Below are positions 30,751 through 38,785 of a DNA stretch of 64,000 nucleotides, in pieces. The translations under genes and the position numbers were made by a program. The notes under the pieces were generated by a model that made no database searches, was not told where the DNA came from, and worked only from the letters and a program-made list of their open reading frames with translations. Position 1 is the first letter of the stretch; each line of letters begins with the position of its first letter. The DNA is from Tumebacillus avium (GTDB taxonomy: Bacteria > Bacillota > Bacilli > Tumebacillales > Tumebacillaceae), in assembly GCF_002162355.1 (NCBI RefSeq), contig NZ_CP021434.1, positions 2,270,501 through 2,334,500 of the forward strand. The letters are read 5' to 3'.

Positions 30751-30897
30751 TACGCCTTCTGCGTAGGAGAACAAGTTACCCCTACAAGGCATGGTATTTC
30801 ATGTCCGAATGTCCCACAACGACTGCACGTGTTTCACAGACTAGAGACAAAATAGCTGGTTTCAGTATACGACCATTTTTATCCAGAGTCAAGCTGA

Positions 30898-31695
30898 TCA
30901 CTCGTTTCCAGCGGCGACCTGTTTGACCGAAAGCTCCGTCTCCAACTCTAAAATTCTTGCTTTTGCTAGTCGAAGTTCTTCTTGAAGAAGCTGTATGTGC
31001 GCCTCAAGTTTCTTTCTCTGAAGTCGCATTTCTGATTTCGCTTTATTCTTCATGTTTTTAAGTGATCGGTTATGCTCGTCGACAAGCTCTGTGGTAAAGC
31101 GGGAAGCAAGTTTTTCTTCGAGTTCTTTCCACAAGGGTTTTCCCTTGATTGAAAAGCGAAGGTCGCGGATAATTCGATTTTTATGCACGCTTCGTATCTG
31201 ATGCACCAACAAGGTAGAATCATTCTGTAGTCCGATACAGAGCGGACCGCCCTTATCTACATGGATGACAGCCTTTCCCATTTCGCCGTAATAGTTTTGA
31301 CCACGGTTGGTGGTGATCGGTACAATCACGATGAATTTCTCGAACTCACCGATGACGATTCCCATATGGTCATAGGAGAGTTCATCACCTGTGTTTAGGG
31401 TGCCAAGTTTCACAAATACCACATCGCCTTTTTTATAGCTTAATTTGGCGGCGGGGGTTTTTCTTTGCGCTCTTTTCATACCATGAATACCATACTCATG
31501 CCACGAATGGAGATCAAGAATGAACTCTACGCTTTGGTGCAGCGTTTGTGTGGACATCAATTTATAATTGTCCTGAAGCAGATGGAGAAGTTCGGTTTCC
31601 GCATTGCGGTTCGTGTTCATTACTGAAATTTTTGCGTTAGGGATATTTAATAATGAGATTACAACATTCTTGTCTACTGTCATGAAAACACTCAT
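30898..31695 (-). CDS. PemK/MazF-like protein with a C-terminal coiled coil
   Basis: Up to 265 residues. The centre (about 90-190) looks like a PemK/MazF endoribonuclease fold: YKKGDVVFVKLG, YDHMGIVIGEFEKFIVIVPI, then STLLVHQIRSVHKNRI, matching the family order of GDVV, substrate loop, VIVPIT and the QIR(S/T)VxKxRI segment. About 90 N-terminal residues are of unknown fold, and the last about 60 residues are a strong coiled coil rich in Lys, Glu and Leu. There is no obvious antitoxin gene beside it. ATG at 31695 or at 31683 may be the start; AAGGA lies upstream. It is AT-richer than the flanking genes and lies just downstream of ssrA, a common integration site. Confidence 0.65.
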   Translation of the reverse strand: MSVFMTVDKNVVISLLNIPNAKISVMNTNRNAETELLHLLQDNYKLMSTQTLHQSVEFILDLHSWHEYGIHGMKRAQRKTPAAKLSYKKGDVVFVKLGTLNTGDELSYDHMGIVIGEFEKFIVIVPITTNRGQNYYGEMGKAVIHVDKGGPLCIGLQNDSTLLVHQIRSVHKNRIIRDLRFSIKGKPLWKELEEKLASRFTTELVDEHNRSLKNMKNKAKSEMRLQRKKLEAHIQLLQEELRLAKARILELETELSVKQVAAGNE

Positions 31696-31717
31696 CCTTT
31701 CCTTCCGGTAGTACTTG

Positions 31718-31723
31718 ATTATA
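31718..31723 (-). promoter_or_regulatory. Probable -10 box of the MazF-like gene
   Basis: Minus-strand TATAAT, about 23 bases upstream of the ATG at 31695. No convincing -35 box is visible. Confidence 0.35.
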
Positions 31724-31777
31724 TATTACAAGTATCCATCTGTGTATATTTTTTATTTTACTCAAATATACTTATAT

Positions 31778-31807
31778 GGGCGTTTTTCGACTCCCGTTGC
31801 TCCTGCA
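31778..31807. other. ssrA-end-like sequence (possible attachment-site remnant)
   Basis: GGGCGTTTTTCGACTCCC, then a partly matching stretch ending in CTGCAAAA. The core TTCGACTCCC (31786-31795) is identical to the T-loop of tmRNA at the 3' end of ssrA, and the next 12 bases match only partly. It could be the distal junction of a small island inserted at ssrA, but the short identity makes this tentative. Confidence 0.35.
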
Positions 31808-31866
31808 AAAAAAAACAAGACCTGATATTCTTCCGTGATTGAGGGAGAGTAACAGGTCTTTTCTTT
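31808..31866 (-). terminator. Terminator of the TIGR01777 oxidoreductase gene (possibly bidirectional)
   Basis: AAGACCTG (31817-31824) pairs with CAGGTCTT (31853-31860) around a 28-base loop. The minus strand continues with a long T-run, the plus strand with T-rich sequence. Confidence 0.6.
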
Positions 31867-31870
31867 TTCT

Positions 31871-32782
31871 TTAGTTGATGAGGTCCCGCAACGTGTGTTC
31901 TAGGTTCGTATGGTGGAACACAAAATTGTGTTTGGTCAGCCTGTGGGGAATACAGTTGCGTCCTGTCAGGGCGAGGCTTGGTTCGGTTTTCATGAAGAGG
32001 TAGGCTCCGAGCGCCACAAACGGAGCAGGCGCGGGCGGGGCCCAGCCTTTACCGAGGACTTGGCGCAAGGCGGCCATGAACTCCCGATTGGTGACCGGGT
32101 GCGGGCCGGTGGCGTTGTAGATGCCGGACATTGTGTTGTCTTCGATGGCGGCGAGGAACATGCGGTTGAGGTCGTCGACATGCAGCCAGGAGATGTATTG
32201 TTTGCCCGACCCGACTGTGCCGCCGAGGTTGTTTTTGACCAGTTTGACGAGCGGTTCCAGAGCGCCGCCGTTTTTGCCTAAAGCAAAGCCGATGCGGAGG
32301 AGAACTTTACGCGTCTGCGGCAGTTTTTGTGCGAAAAAGGCTTCTTCCCAGCGCTGGCAGACTTCCACGGAGAAGCCGGTGCCGTGTGGCGCGTTTTCAT
32401 CGCACACGTCGCGGGTGTCGCCGTAGATCGCCAGCGACCCGGCTTGCACCACGACTTGGGGCGGGCGTTCACAGCTCTGGATCGCCTGATCGACCACGCG
32501 CACCGAATCAAGCCGCGAGCGCAAAATCTCGGCGCGGTTCTCTTGGGTGTAGATGCAGTTCACGCTTTTGCCGGTGAAATTGACCACCGCCCAGCTGTCT
32601 TCCATTTCGCGCGTCCAGTCGCCGAGCGTCGAACCGTCCCAATGTACATAGCGAACGTTTCCCGACTGGCGCGCCTTGCCCCGGGTCAGGATGACGACCG
32701 TAAAGCCTTGTTCGGATAAAAACGCAGCCAGACTCTCGCCCAAAAAGCCGGAACCTCCGGCGAGCAGGATTTTCTTCGTCAT
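31871..32782 (-). CDS. TIGR01777-family NAD(P)-dependent epimerase/oxidoreductase (YfcH-like)
   Basis: 303 residues of the extended SDR superfamily. The Rossmann motif is ILLAGGSGFLGESLAAFL; further family features are WDG, the stretch VVNFTGKSVNC, and WLHVDDLNRMF with YNATGPHPVTNREFM. The family (YfcH in E. coli, YfhF in B. subtilis) has no firmly known substrate. The ATG at 32782 follows AAGGAGGTGATTTCC; an in-frame GTG three codons earlier is part of that site. Confidence 0.88.
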   Translation of the reverse strand: MTKKILLAGGSGFLGESLAAFLSEQGFTVVILTRGKARQSGNVRYVHWDGSTLGDWTREMEDSWAVVNFTGKSVNCIYTQENRAEILRSRLDSVRVVDQAIQSCERPPQVVVQAGSLAIYGDTRDVCDENAPHGTGFSVEVCQRWEEAFFAQKLPQTRKVLLRIGFALGKNGGALEPLVKLVKNNLGGTVGSGKQYISWLHVDDLNRMFLAAIEDNTMSGIYNATGPHPVTNREFMAALRQVLGKGWAPPAPAPFVALGAYLFMKTEPSLALTGRNCIPHRLTKHNFVFHHTNLEHTLRDLIN

Positions 32783-32808
32783 GGAAATCACCTCCTTTTT
32801 ATTGTAAC

Positions 32809-32838
32809 AAAAAAAACCACCGTTCTGGCAAACGGTGG
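32809..32838 (-). terminator. Terminator of the pspA operon
   Basis: On the minus strand CCACCGTT / AACGGTGG with a 6-base loop is followed by eight T. Confidence 0.85.
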
Positions 32839-32866
32839 CTGAATGTGGGGGATCGCGTGAAGAAGT

Positions 32867-33532
32867 TTAGTTTTGCTCTTGCTCGGCTTTCAATTTGGCA
32901 AACTCGGCTTCGACGTCGAGGGAGAACTCAGCATCCGGAGACGGTGCAGACGGCGACGAGAGGGTGCGCAGGCGGTGGGTGGCTTGCGCGGATGCTTCCT
33001 GCTCGACGATGCGGTTCTCCATGCGGGCGAAACCGCGCAGGGCGCTGCCGGCGTCGATTGTGGACAGTATACGGTTGACGTGCTCGATGAAAGCGGCTGC
33101 GTTGGCGCGGGACATCAGCACGATTTTCTTCTGCTGCAGTTCCGCGTATTTGGTTTTCAGTTCTTTCAACTGCTCGAACAATTGCACAGTGTGTGCCTGG
33201 ATGATCTCCAACTGCTCGCGGTACACGGCTAAACGGGGTTCGTAGTCGAGCTTGTCCTTCAGGGCATGCTTGGCGATGTGGTCCTGGCCGGTCTCGATGG
33301 CGAGTTTGGCTTGACGCTCGCGCTTGGAGATGAACGCTTCCGTTTCCGAGACGAGACGCTCTTGGCGCTTCTCGATCGTCAGGTGGCTGCGCACTGCGTC
33401 TTCCGCTTTGGCAAGGTCTGCTTCGAGGTCGCGCAGGTATTGCTTGATCAAGCTCTCCGGGGACTCCATCGAGTCCAATTTATCATTGACGCCTGCCATC
33501 CAAATGTCGCGAATGCGTTTCGTGATTCCCAT
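32867..33532 (-). CDS. pspA: PspA/IM30 family envelope-stress protein
   Basis: 221 residues, almost wholly helical and rich in Lys, Glu, Ala and Gln, beginning MGITKRIRDIWMAGVNDKLD with the PspA/Vipp1 pattern MESPESLIKQYLRDLEADL. This family of ESCRT-III-like proteins binds and stabilises the inner face of the membrane under stress. The C-terminal region after residue 185 is a variable linker. It lies one base after the upstream membrane-protein gene, so the two are cotranscribed. Confidence 0.85.
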   Translation of the reverse strand: MGITKRIRDIWMAGVNDKLDSMESPESLIKQYLRDLEADLAKAEDAVRSHLTIEKRQERLVSETEAFISKRERQAKLAIETGQDHIAKHALKDKLDYEPRLAVYREQLEIIQAHTVQLFEQLKELKTKYAELQQKKIVLMSRANAAAFIEHVNRILSTIDAGSALRGFARMENRIVEQEASAQATHRLRTLSSPSAPSPDAEFSLDVEAEFAKLKAEQEQN

Positions 33533-33533
33533 G

Positions 33534-33932
33534 TCAGTTGCCCTCCTTGTTTTCCTGCTGCTTGCGAGTTTCGTTTTCCCACTGGTCGAGGTAATCGGTT
33601 GCTTCGCCCGGGAGATGGATGCTCAGATCTGGCGCGGCGCTGACGTGCTGCGGACGCTTTTTCTTCTTCAGCAGCTTCCAGATCAGGAACCCGCCGATCA
33701 GTGCAATCGCGAGGAACCAGAACCAGCCTGCTCCGTCATGCCCGCCGCGATGTCCGCCCGGCACGATTATCATCGGATGCTGCATCATGCCGCCACGGTC
33801 ATGCTTGGCAAATGCCAACGGACCGTTATCGAACTTGTCCACTCTGTGGTCGAGCAACTGCATCCCGCCAATGGTGAGGATCACAGCCGCCAAGATGAAA
33901 ACGGCCCATTTGAACCAGCCGCGTTTTTTCAT
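33534..33932 (-). CDS. Small membrane protein in the pspA operon, unknown function
   Basis: 132 residues with two hydrophobic segments (about 7-26 and 70-87), a short His/Gly/Met-rich external stretch in between (KHDRGGMMQHP, GGHRGGHDGAG) and a charged cytoplasmic C-terminus. AAAGGAGCTGG precedes the ATG. It is the first gene of a two-gene operon with pspA, which suggests a partner or sensor of the membrane-stress protein. I do not recognise a named family. Confidence 0.7.
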   Translation of the reverse strand: MKKRGWFKWAVFILAAVILTIGGMQLLDHRVDKFDNGPLAFAKHDRGGMMQHPMIIVPGGHRGGHDGAGWFWFLAIALIGGFLIWKLLKKKKRPQHVSAAPDLSIHLPGEATDYLDQWENETRKQQENKEGN

Positions 33933-34076
33933 CTCACCCAGCTCCTTTCGTGTGAGAGGTTGTTCTCTACAACCCGATTATCACGAGGTATACTGAAACG
34001 GATATGAATGGCGGCTGAGTGTTTGCTGAAAAGCGGGATGTCGGTTGTCTAATTGAAATATTTTGAGGTGAACTCT

Positions 34077-34880
34077 GTGTCCATCCATATATCGATGAAA
34101 GAGATTTTTTTCGGGGGGATCGTGGCTTCCTTGCTATTCACCGGATGTGGAGTAAATGAGCCTGAAGTTACACCGACTTTCCCCGCCGTGGAGTCAAGCC
34201 CCGCAAAAGGCCCTGATGAACAGAAAGTAAATGAAGAGGTAAAACAATACCCATCTGCAGCGATCCTGGCCATCGACCTCAATCGACCTGTGGCAACTGA
34301 AGCAGAGATGGAAGGATTGGCAAAGGATGTAGAGTTGTATTTTCAGAATCAAGGTCCAGGAAAACAGTTGTCAGCGCCGATCCGGGCAGGCTCTTTGATC
34401 ACTATGTTTTATCAAATGGGAACTTCCACACCAACAGTTGCAGCGGCAGGAGTTGGCTTGGGGGTCAATGACATGCCTGCCCATGTTCTTGCTTGGCAAA
34501 CAGCTGGGCAATGGAAAGCGCAGCCTTACCCCCAAGCCGGCGCAGCGGACGCCGCAGAAAGAGAAGCAATTTTTAATGCGAGTCCTTACAGATTCGCAAT
34601 GTTCAAATCTCTGTATTCAAAGGGCGACCTTCTCGCCGTGGTCCTTGAGTATGGCAACTCGAAAGCAGGTCAGGAAGTTCAACTGCTCCGCCTTGAAAAT
34701 GGTGTCTGGCGCCTGCTTTGGCTCCCAACCTATAACAAATGGGAGACATTATACAACGCTCAAGTTGAGATGCAAGGCATTGACCGCTTTCTTGTCCATC
34801 GGGAGGACAACCGAGACCCGAACCGTCGCTGGGATGAAGTTTGGGAGTTAAATGACGATCACTATGAGCAAATCCAATAG
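34077..34880 (+). CDS. Lipoprotein of unknown function
   Basis: 267 residues from a GTG at 34077 that follows GAGGTG by six bases; a TTG at 34053 lacks a site. The N-terminus is a lipoprotein signal with the lipobox LFTGC, followed by a low-complexity proline/glutamate linker. The rest contains ILAIDLNRPVATEAEMEGLA and near the end WRLLWLPTYNKWETLYNAQVE, with no recognised catalytic motif. It stands alone with a strong terminator. Confidence 0.75.
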   Translation: MSIHISMKEIFFGGIVASLLFTGCGVNEPEVTPTFPAVESSPAKGPDEQKVNEEVKQYPSAAILAIDLNRPVATEAEMEGLAKDVELYFQNQGPGKQLSAPIRAGSLITMFYQMGTSTPTVAAAGVGLGVNDMPAHVLAWQTAGQWKAQPYPQAGAADAAEREAIFNASPYRFAMFKSLYSKGDLLAVVLEYGNSKAGQEVQLLRLENGVWRLLWLPTYNKWETLYNAQVEMQGIDRFLVHREDNRDPNRRWDEVWELNDDHYEQIQ

Positions 34881-34911
34881 AAGCTGTTGAGACAAGTGGG
34901 CATGCATCGGA

Positions 34912-34952
34912 GCAAGACCCCTTTGTTTTTCGACAAAGGGGTCTTGCTTTTT
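34912..34952 (+). terminator. Terminator of the lipoprotein gene
   Basis: A 13-bp perfect stem GCAAGACCCCTTT / AAAGGGGTCTTGC with a 10-base loop followed by T5. Confidence 0.9.
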
Positions 34953-35001
34953 GTCGAAAAAACAGATATTTTATTTTTATGGGCTTTTTGCTTGGAATGG
35001 T

Positions 35002-35030
35002 TTGCTTTTCCCAAAACCCTGTGGTAAGAT
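35002..35030 (+). promoter_or_regulatory. Promoter of the cold-shock gene with a long leader
   Basis: TTGCTT (35002-35007), a 17-base spacer and TAAGAT (35025-35030) with TGG before it. The start would be near 35037, leaving an untranslated leader of about 140 bases, as is typical of cold-regulated csp messages whose leader folds as a temperature switch. Confidence 0.7.
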
Positions 35031-35176
35031 AAGATCAAATACAAGACGGATTACCTAATTCACGTGTTGCAAAGGGTTATCAGTTGTACGTATGATACTT
35101 TTTTCAATGTGTGAATTTTATTTTTTCACGAGAATAAAAGAAACATGTTAATCTAACTTTCTGGAGGTTTTTCTCA

Positions 35177-35377
35177 ATGCAAACAGGTACTGTAAAATGG
35201 TTCAACGCTGACAAAGGTTTCGGTTTCATCGAAGTTGAAGGCGGTTCCGACGTGTTCGTACACTTCTCCGCTATCCAAGGCGACGGTTTCAAAACCCTCG
35301 ACGAAGGCCAACGCGTACAATTCAACGTTGTTGAAGGCAACCGCGGCCCGCAAGCTGAGAACGTTGTAAAGCTGTAA
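35177..35377 (+). CDS. Cold-shock protein (CspA family)
   Basis: 66 residues covering a single OB-fold cold-shock domain with both RNA-binding motifs, [10 protein letters not shown] and DVFVHFSAI. It is an RNA chaperone. The ribosome binding site CTGGAGG is good. Followed by a terminator and then by a YdjO-like gene. Confidence 0.96.
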   Translation: MQTGTVKWFNADKGFGFIEVEGGSDVFVHFSAIQGDGFKTLDEGQRVQFNVVEGNRGPQAENVVKL

Positions 35378-35391
35378 GCTTTGACAACTTC

Positions 35392-35426
35392 AAACTGCCC
35401 TTAACTAAGTTAGGGGCAGTTTTTCT
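35392..35426 (+). terminator. Terminator of the cold-shock gene
   Basis: A long near-perfect hairpin AAACTGCCCTTAACT / AGTTAGGGGCAGTTT (one G-U) followed by T-rich sequence. Confidence 0.85.
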
Positions 35427-35461
35427 TTTCGTCTTCGAAAAATCAATTGAGGGGGCTTACC

Positions 35462-35704
35462 ATGTATAATCGAGGAAAATCGCAAGAAGAAGTTCCACAG
35501 GTGGATACCGCGATCTGGACCTGCACCAAGGAAGATTGCAACGGCTGGATGCGGGACAACTTCGCGTTCGATGCTGCACCGACTTGTGTGCTGTGCTCCT
35601 CCCCGATGGAAAGCGGCACGAAACTGCTGCCGGTACTTGATAACCCGAATGGTGATTTGAAGGCAATAAAGAAAGGCACACAGATTGAGAGATCTCCTGA
35701 GTAA
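35462..35704 (+). CDS. YdjO-like cold-inducible zinc-ribbon protein
   Basis: 80 residues. The order WTCTKEDCNGWMRDNFAF then PTCVLCSSPM gives two Cys pairs (CX4C and CX2C) of a small zinc ribbon. It resembles Bacillus subtilis YdjO, a small cold-inducible protein of unknown function. The ATG at 35462 follows TGAGGGG. Location right after a cold-shock gene fits that assignment. Zinc binding is inferred. Confidence 0.75.
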   Translation: MYNRGKSQEEVPQVDTAIWTCTKEDCNGWMRDNFAFDAAPTCVLCSSPMESGTKLLPVLDNPNGDLKAIKKGTQIERSPE

Positions 35705-35723
35705 GATTTTTTGGTCTGTCTCA

Positions 35724-35765
35724 AAGCCTGTTCCCTCCTCGCGAGGGGGCAGGCTTTTTTGTTTT
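35724..35765 (+). terminator. Terminator of the YdjO-like gene
   Basis: AAGCCTG / CAGGCTT with an inner GC-rich extension (CCCTC / GAGGG), followed by six T. Confidence 0.85.
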
Positions 35766-35853
35766 TTCCGGAAAAAACATGGAGGAGGTCACGGCAGACG
35801 GTCGAATTAAATAATAAAATGGAATTGATTCAAGTAGAAGGGTGTGAATTTCA

Positions 35854-36696
35854 GTGAAAGTTGGAGTTCTTGGCGCAGGTGTAATGGGTTCCGGTGTGGC
35901 GCAAAGCGCGGCACAGGCCGGGCATCAGGTGGTTGTAGTGGATTTGCATGAAGCGGTGCTGGAGAAGTCGAAAGCGTCGATTTACCAAAACGTGCGCTTC
36001 GCAGGCTTTTACCAGAAGGATAAACAGTTAGATTCGGTTGATGTCGTGATGCCGCGCCTGACGTTTACCACCGACTACGCGGCGCTGGCCGACGCGGAAA
36101 TCATCGTGGAAAACGTGCCGGAAGTATGGGAGATCAAGCGTGACGCGTATGTCAAAATGAACGAGATCTGCGGCGAAGACACCGTGTTCCTCGTCAACAC
36201 GTCCTGCATCTCGATCACCAAGATCGGCAGCTTGATGAAGCGCCCGGACAAAGTGATCGGCGTGCACTTCATGAACCCGGTGCCGATGAAGCCGACCGTT
36301 GAGTCGATCAAAGGCTGGCACACGTCGGAGGAAACCATTCAGTTCACCAATGACTTCCTCGGCTCGATGGACAAGAAAGCAATCATGGTCAACGACCTGC
36401 CGGGCTTTGTATCCAATCGCCTGTCGCATCTGCTGATGAACGAAGCGGCTTATGTCGTGCAAGACCAGGTCGCCGATCCGAAGTCGGTCGATGACATTTT
36501 CAAAGAGTGCTTTGGCCACAAGATGGGCCCGCTGGAAACGGCCGATCTGATCGGGCTGGACACCGTCGTGCAGTCGCTCGACATCTTATATGAAAGCTAT
36601 CAGGACCCGAAATTCCGCGTCTGCCCGCTGCTGCGCAAGATGGTCGAAGCCGGACTGCACGGGCGCAAGTCGGGGCAGGGTTTTTATTCTTACTAA
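35854..36696 (+). CDS. 3-hydroxyacyl-CoA dehydrogenase family protein
   Basis: 280 residues. The NAD-binding motif VGVLGAGVMGSGVAQSAAQAG is followed by the catalytic His in GVHFMNPVPMKP and the C-terminal domain GFVSNRLSHLLMNEAAYVV and GHKMGPLETADLIGLD. These match 3-hydroxybutyryl-CoA dehydrogenase and related enzymes. The GTG start has AAGGGTG upstream. No other fatty-acid genes are adjacent; relatives also work in modified acyl-carrier unit synthesis, so the substrate is open. Confidence 0.88.
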   Translation: MKVGVLGAGVMGSGVAQSAAQAGHQVVVVDLHEAVLEKSKASIYQNVRFAGFYQKDKQLDSVDVVMPRLTFTTDYAALADAEIIVENVPEVWEIKRDAYVKMNEICGEDTVFLVNTSCISITKIGSLMKRPDKVIGVHFMNPVPMKPTVESIKGWHTSEETIQFTNDFLGSMDKKAIMVNDLPGFVSNRLSHLLMNEAAYVVQDQVADPKSVDDIFKECFGHKMGPLETADLIGLDTVVQSLDILYESYQDPKFRVCPLLRKMVEAGLHGRKSGQGFYSY

Positions 36697-36762
36697 TATC
36701 TACCAGAAATTAGCTCAATATGGTACACTAGCCCCAACAAACGTTGTGCGAGGGGGAGCATT

Positions 36763-37296
36763 ATGAATACCAGAAGATGGATCGGTGCTTTGTTTCTTCT
36801 GATTGGCGTCCTGTTTTTGACCGGACAGACCGAATTTTTCGCAGAAACGTTTTCTCCGGGGATCATTTTCGGGATGTTTTGGCCAACTTTGTTTGTGATT
36901 CCGCTGGGGCTGGCGTTTCATGTTGGCTTCTTTGCGAGCGGCGGCCGGAATTCCGGGCTGCTGGTGCCGGGCGGGATTTTGCTTGGCGCCGGGGTCGTGT
37001 GCCAGATCTCGATGCTGTTTGACGCATGGGGCTACATGTGGCCGGGCTTTTTGGCGGCGGTGGCCTTGGGGCTGTTCGAACTGTATCTGTTTGGAGAACG
37101 TCAGCCTGGGCTGTTGATCCCGGTCGGAATTCTCGGCGCGCTGTCGATCATTTTCTTCATCGTGTTTGGGCTGGGGCAGCTGGCATCGTTTGGACAGTAC
37201 GGGTTCGCCGCGCTGTTCCTGCTGATCGGGCTGGCGCTGTTCCTGCGCGGTGGCAAGTCGAACAACGGGCAGAAGAAGTTGAAAGATCTGGTTTAA
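36763..37296 (+). CDS. Multi-pass membrane protein, unknown function
   Basis: 177 residues with about six hydrophobic segments and a basic C-terminal tail (GGKSNNGQKKLKDLV). Repeated motifs such as GLLVPGGILLGAG and GLLIPVGILGALS suggest an internal duplication. GAGGGGGAG lies upstream of the ATG. I do not recognise a family with a known role. Confidence 0.75.
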   Translation: MNTRRWIGALFLLIGVLFLTGQTEFFAETFSPGIIFGMFWPTLFVIPLGLAFHVGFFASGGRNSGLLVPGGILLGAGVVCQISMLFDAWGYMWPGFLAAVALGLFELYLFGERQPGLLIPVGILGALSIIFFIVFGLGQLASFGQYGFAALFLLIGLALFLRGGKSNNGQKKLKDLV

Positions 37297-37346
37297 AAAA
37301 ACAGCCATGGCGGGCGACGATGCCCTGTCATGGCTGTTTTTTGTTT
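37295..37346. terminator. Bidirectional terminator between the membrane protein and SRAP genes
   Basis: AAAACAGCCATG / CATGGCTGTTTT around a 19-base loop, with T-runs on both strands. It serves the convergent genes on each side. Confidence 0.8.
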
Positions 37347-37353
37347 GGGCGCA

Positions 37354-38022
37354 TCACATGCTCACGATGCAGTCCGGCACTTCGTTGCGCACGTTGCCGA
37401 CCATTTTGTCGACCGGATAGGCGTACATCTCGTCCTCTGGGTACGGCACGAGCAGGGAGTGTAGCAGTTCTGCATCCTGCTTCTCGCGGTCGAGCCAGAT
37501 CGCTTCGTCTTCGCGGCGCAGGATGACCGGCATGCGGTCGTGGATCGGCGCGACGAGTCCGTTCGGCTTGGTGGTCAGGACCGTGCAGCTGTGCAATTTG
37601 CCGCCTTCGGGGGTTGTCCATGTCTCATAGAGTCCGGCGAACGCGAACAGGTCTTGATCTTTCAGCAAAATACGCATCGGCTGCTTGCCGCCGTCTGCTG
37701 TCTTTTGCCATTCGTAAAACCCGTCGGCCGGAATCAGGCAGCGCTTGCGGAGAAAGGCGCTTTTGAAGGCCGGCTTTTCGGCGACCGTTTCCGACTTGGC
37801 GTTGATCATTTTGTAGCCGATCTTCTCGTCTTTGGCCCAATGCGGCACGAGGCCCCATTTGAGCTGGCCGATGCGGTTTTTCCCTTCGCTTTGGATCACG
37901 GCCGTGATGTTTTGCCCAGGCGCGATGTTGTAGCGGGGGACATAGCCAAATTCCGGCTCGGCAGCCTCAAAGCGCATCGCCAGCTGATCGGGCGTAACGG
38001 TCAATGTAAAACGTCCGCACAT
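37354..38022 (-). CDS. SRAP-domain abasic-site protein (YedK/HMCES-like)
   Basis: 222 residues. It starts MCGRFTLT, where Cys2 becomes the N-terminal catalytic residue that crosslinks to abasic sites in single-stranded DNA. Other SRAP motifs are PRYNIAPGQN, KWGLVPHWAKD, MINAKSETVAEKPAF, CLIPADGFYEWQ and the His in APIHDRMPVIL. The start is fixed at 38022 by the required MCGRF and by AGGAGG upstream. It is a single gene with its own promoter. Confidence 0.95.
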   Translation of the reverse strand: MCGRFTLTVTPDQLAMRFEAAEPEFGYVPRYNIAPGQNITAVIQSEGKNRIGQLKWGLVPHWAKDEKIGYKMINAKSETVAEKPAFKSAFLRKRCLIPADGFYEWQKTADGGKQPMRILLKDQDLFAFAGLYETWTTPEGGKLHSCTVLTTKPNGLVAPIHDRMPVILRREDEAIWLDREKQDAELLHSLLVPYPEDEMYAYPVDKMVGNVRNEVPDCIVSM

Positions 38023-38047
38023 CGTTCGGAACACCTCCTGTTCCACT

Positions 38048-38075
38048 ATCATACCATGATGGGCAGTTCCGCCAA
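38048..38075 (-). promoter_or_regulatory. Promoter of the SRAP gene
   Basis: Minus strand TTGGCG (38070-38075), a 16-base spacer and TATGAT (38048-38053). No LexA box was seen. Confidence 0.45.
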
Positions 38076-38165
38076 AAATGTCATGCTTTACATGTGGGTT
38101 TAGAATGAAGTAACATTTAATTATACTATCTAGTCAGTACAAGAACAGGAAGGTGGCTATGTGTC

Positions 38166-38765
38166 ATGGTGCTCGTGACCGAGCCGCCCCGGCTGCAATT
38201 GGTGCAGTGGGTGGCGGAAGTGCGGGAAAAAGCGGTGGGTCTGCCTTGGGAGCAGTACGAAACGGAGGCGGAGTTTGGCGCTTTTTCCGTGAGGCTGAAC
38301 GAAGCGGAGACGGGCTGGCTGCTGGAGCGGAACACGACGGAAGCGGTGCTGCTCGCCGCTTTTTGCGTGGCGTTGTCCGAGTGGACGGGGCGCAATACGC
38401 AGTGGGTGAAAGTTGGCCGCCTGCCGATGCTGATCGACATGCAGGGGGAGGAGAACCCTGCGGCGATCTTGAAGCGGGTAGGGGAGCAAGTGCAGCGCGT
38501 TCGGGACAATGAAGAGCTGCGCGAATTGGCCGGGATGGAAGAGGTGCTCGCCAAATATGCGGTGCCCACTCCAGAAGTCAAGCTGCACGTCGGCGACGGC
38601 GCGCTGACCGAGCCGCACCGTTATCCGCTGGAACTGCGCGCGGAGTGGATCGAGGGGCAGTTGTTTATCCGGCTGCATTTTGCGAAAAGCGCACTCAGCG
38701 AAGTGACTGCAGGGTGGCTGGCGGAGCGGTTTCAGGCGGCGTTGCAGGAGCTGATTCGGGCGTAG
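38166..38765 (+). CDS. Orphan condensation/epimerization-domain-like fragment
   Basis: 199 residues resembling only the C-terminal half of an NRPS condensation or epimerization domain: TEAVLLAAFCVALSEWTGRN corresponds to the LLAAL..ALS.WTG segment, and YPLELRAEWIEGQLFIRLHF followed by LAERFQAALQELI to the end of such domains. The catalytic HHxxxD half is missing, so it is unlikely to be a working condensation enzyme. AGGAAGGTGG precedes the ATG. It lies 20 bases upstream of a serine hydrolase and may be cotranscribed. Similarity is judged by eye. Confidence 0.5.
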   Translation: MVLVTEPPRLQLVQWVAEVREKAVGLPWEQYETEAEFGAFSVRLNEAETGWLLERNTTEAVLLAAFCVALSEWTGRNTQWVKVGRLPMLIDMQGEENPAAILKRVGEQVQRVRDNEELRELAGMEEVLAKYAVPTPEVKLHVGDGALTEPHRYPLELRAEWIEGQLFIRLHFAKSALSEVTAGWLAERFQAALQELIRA

Positions 38766-38785
38766 AAGCGGGGGTTTTTGCCAAG

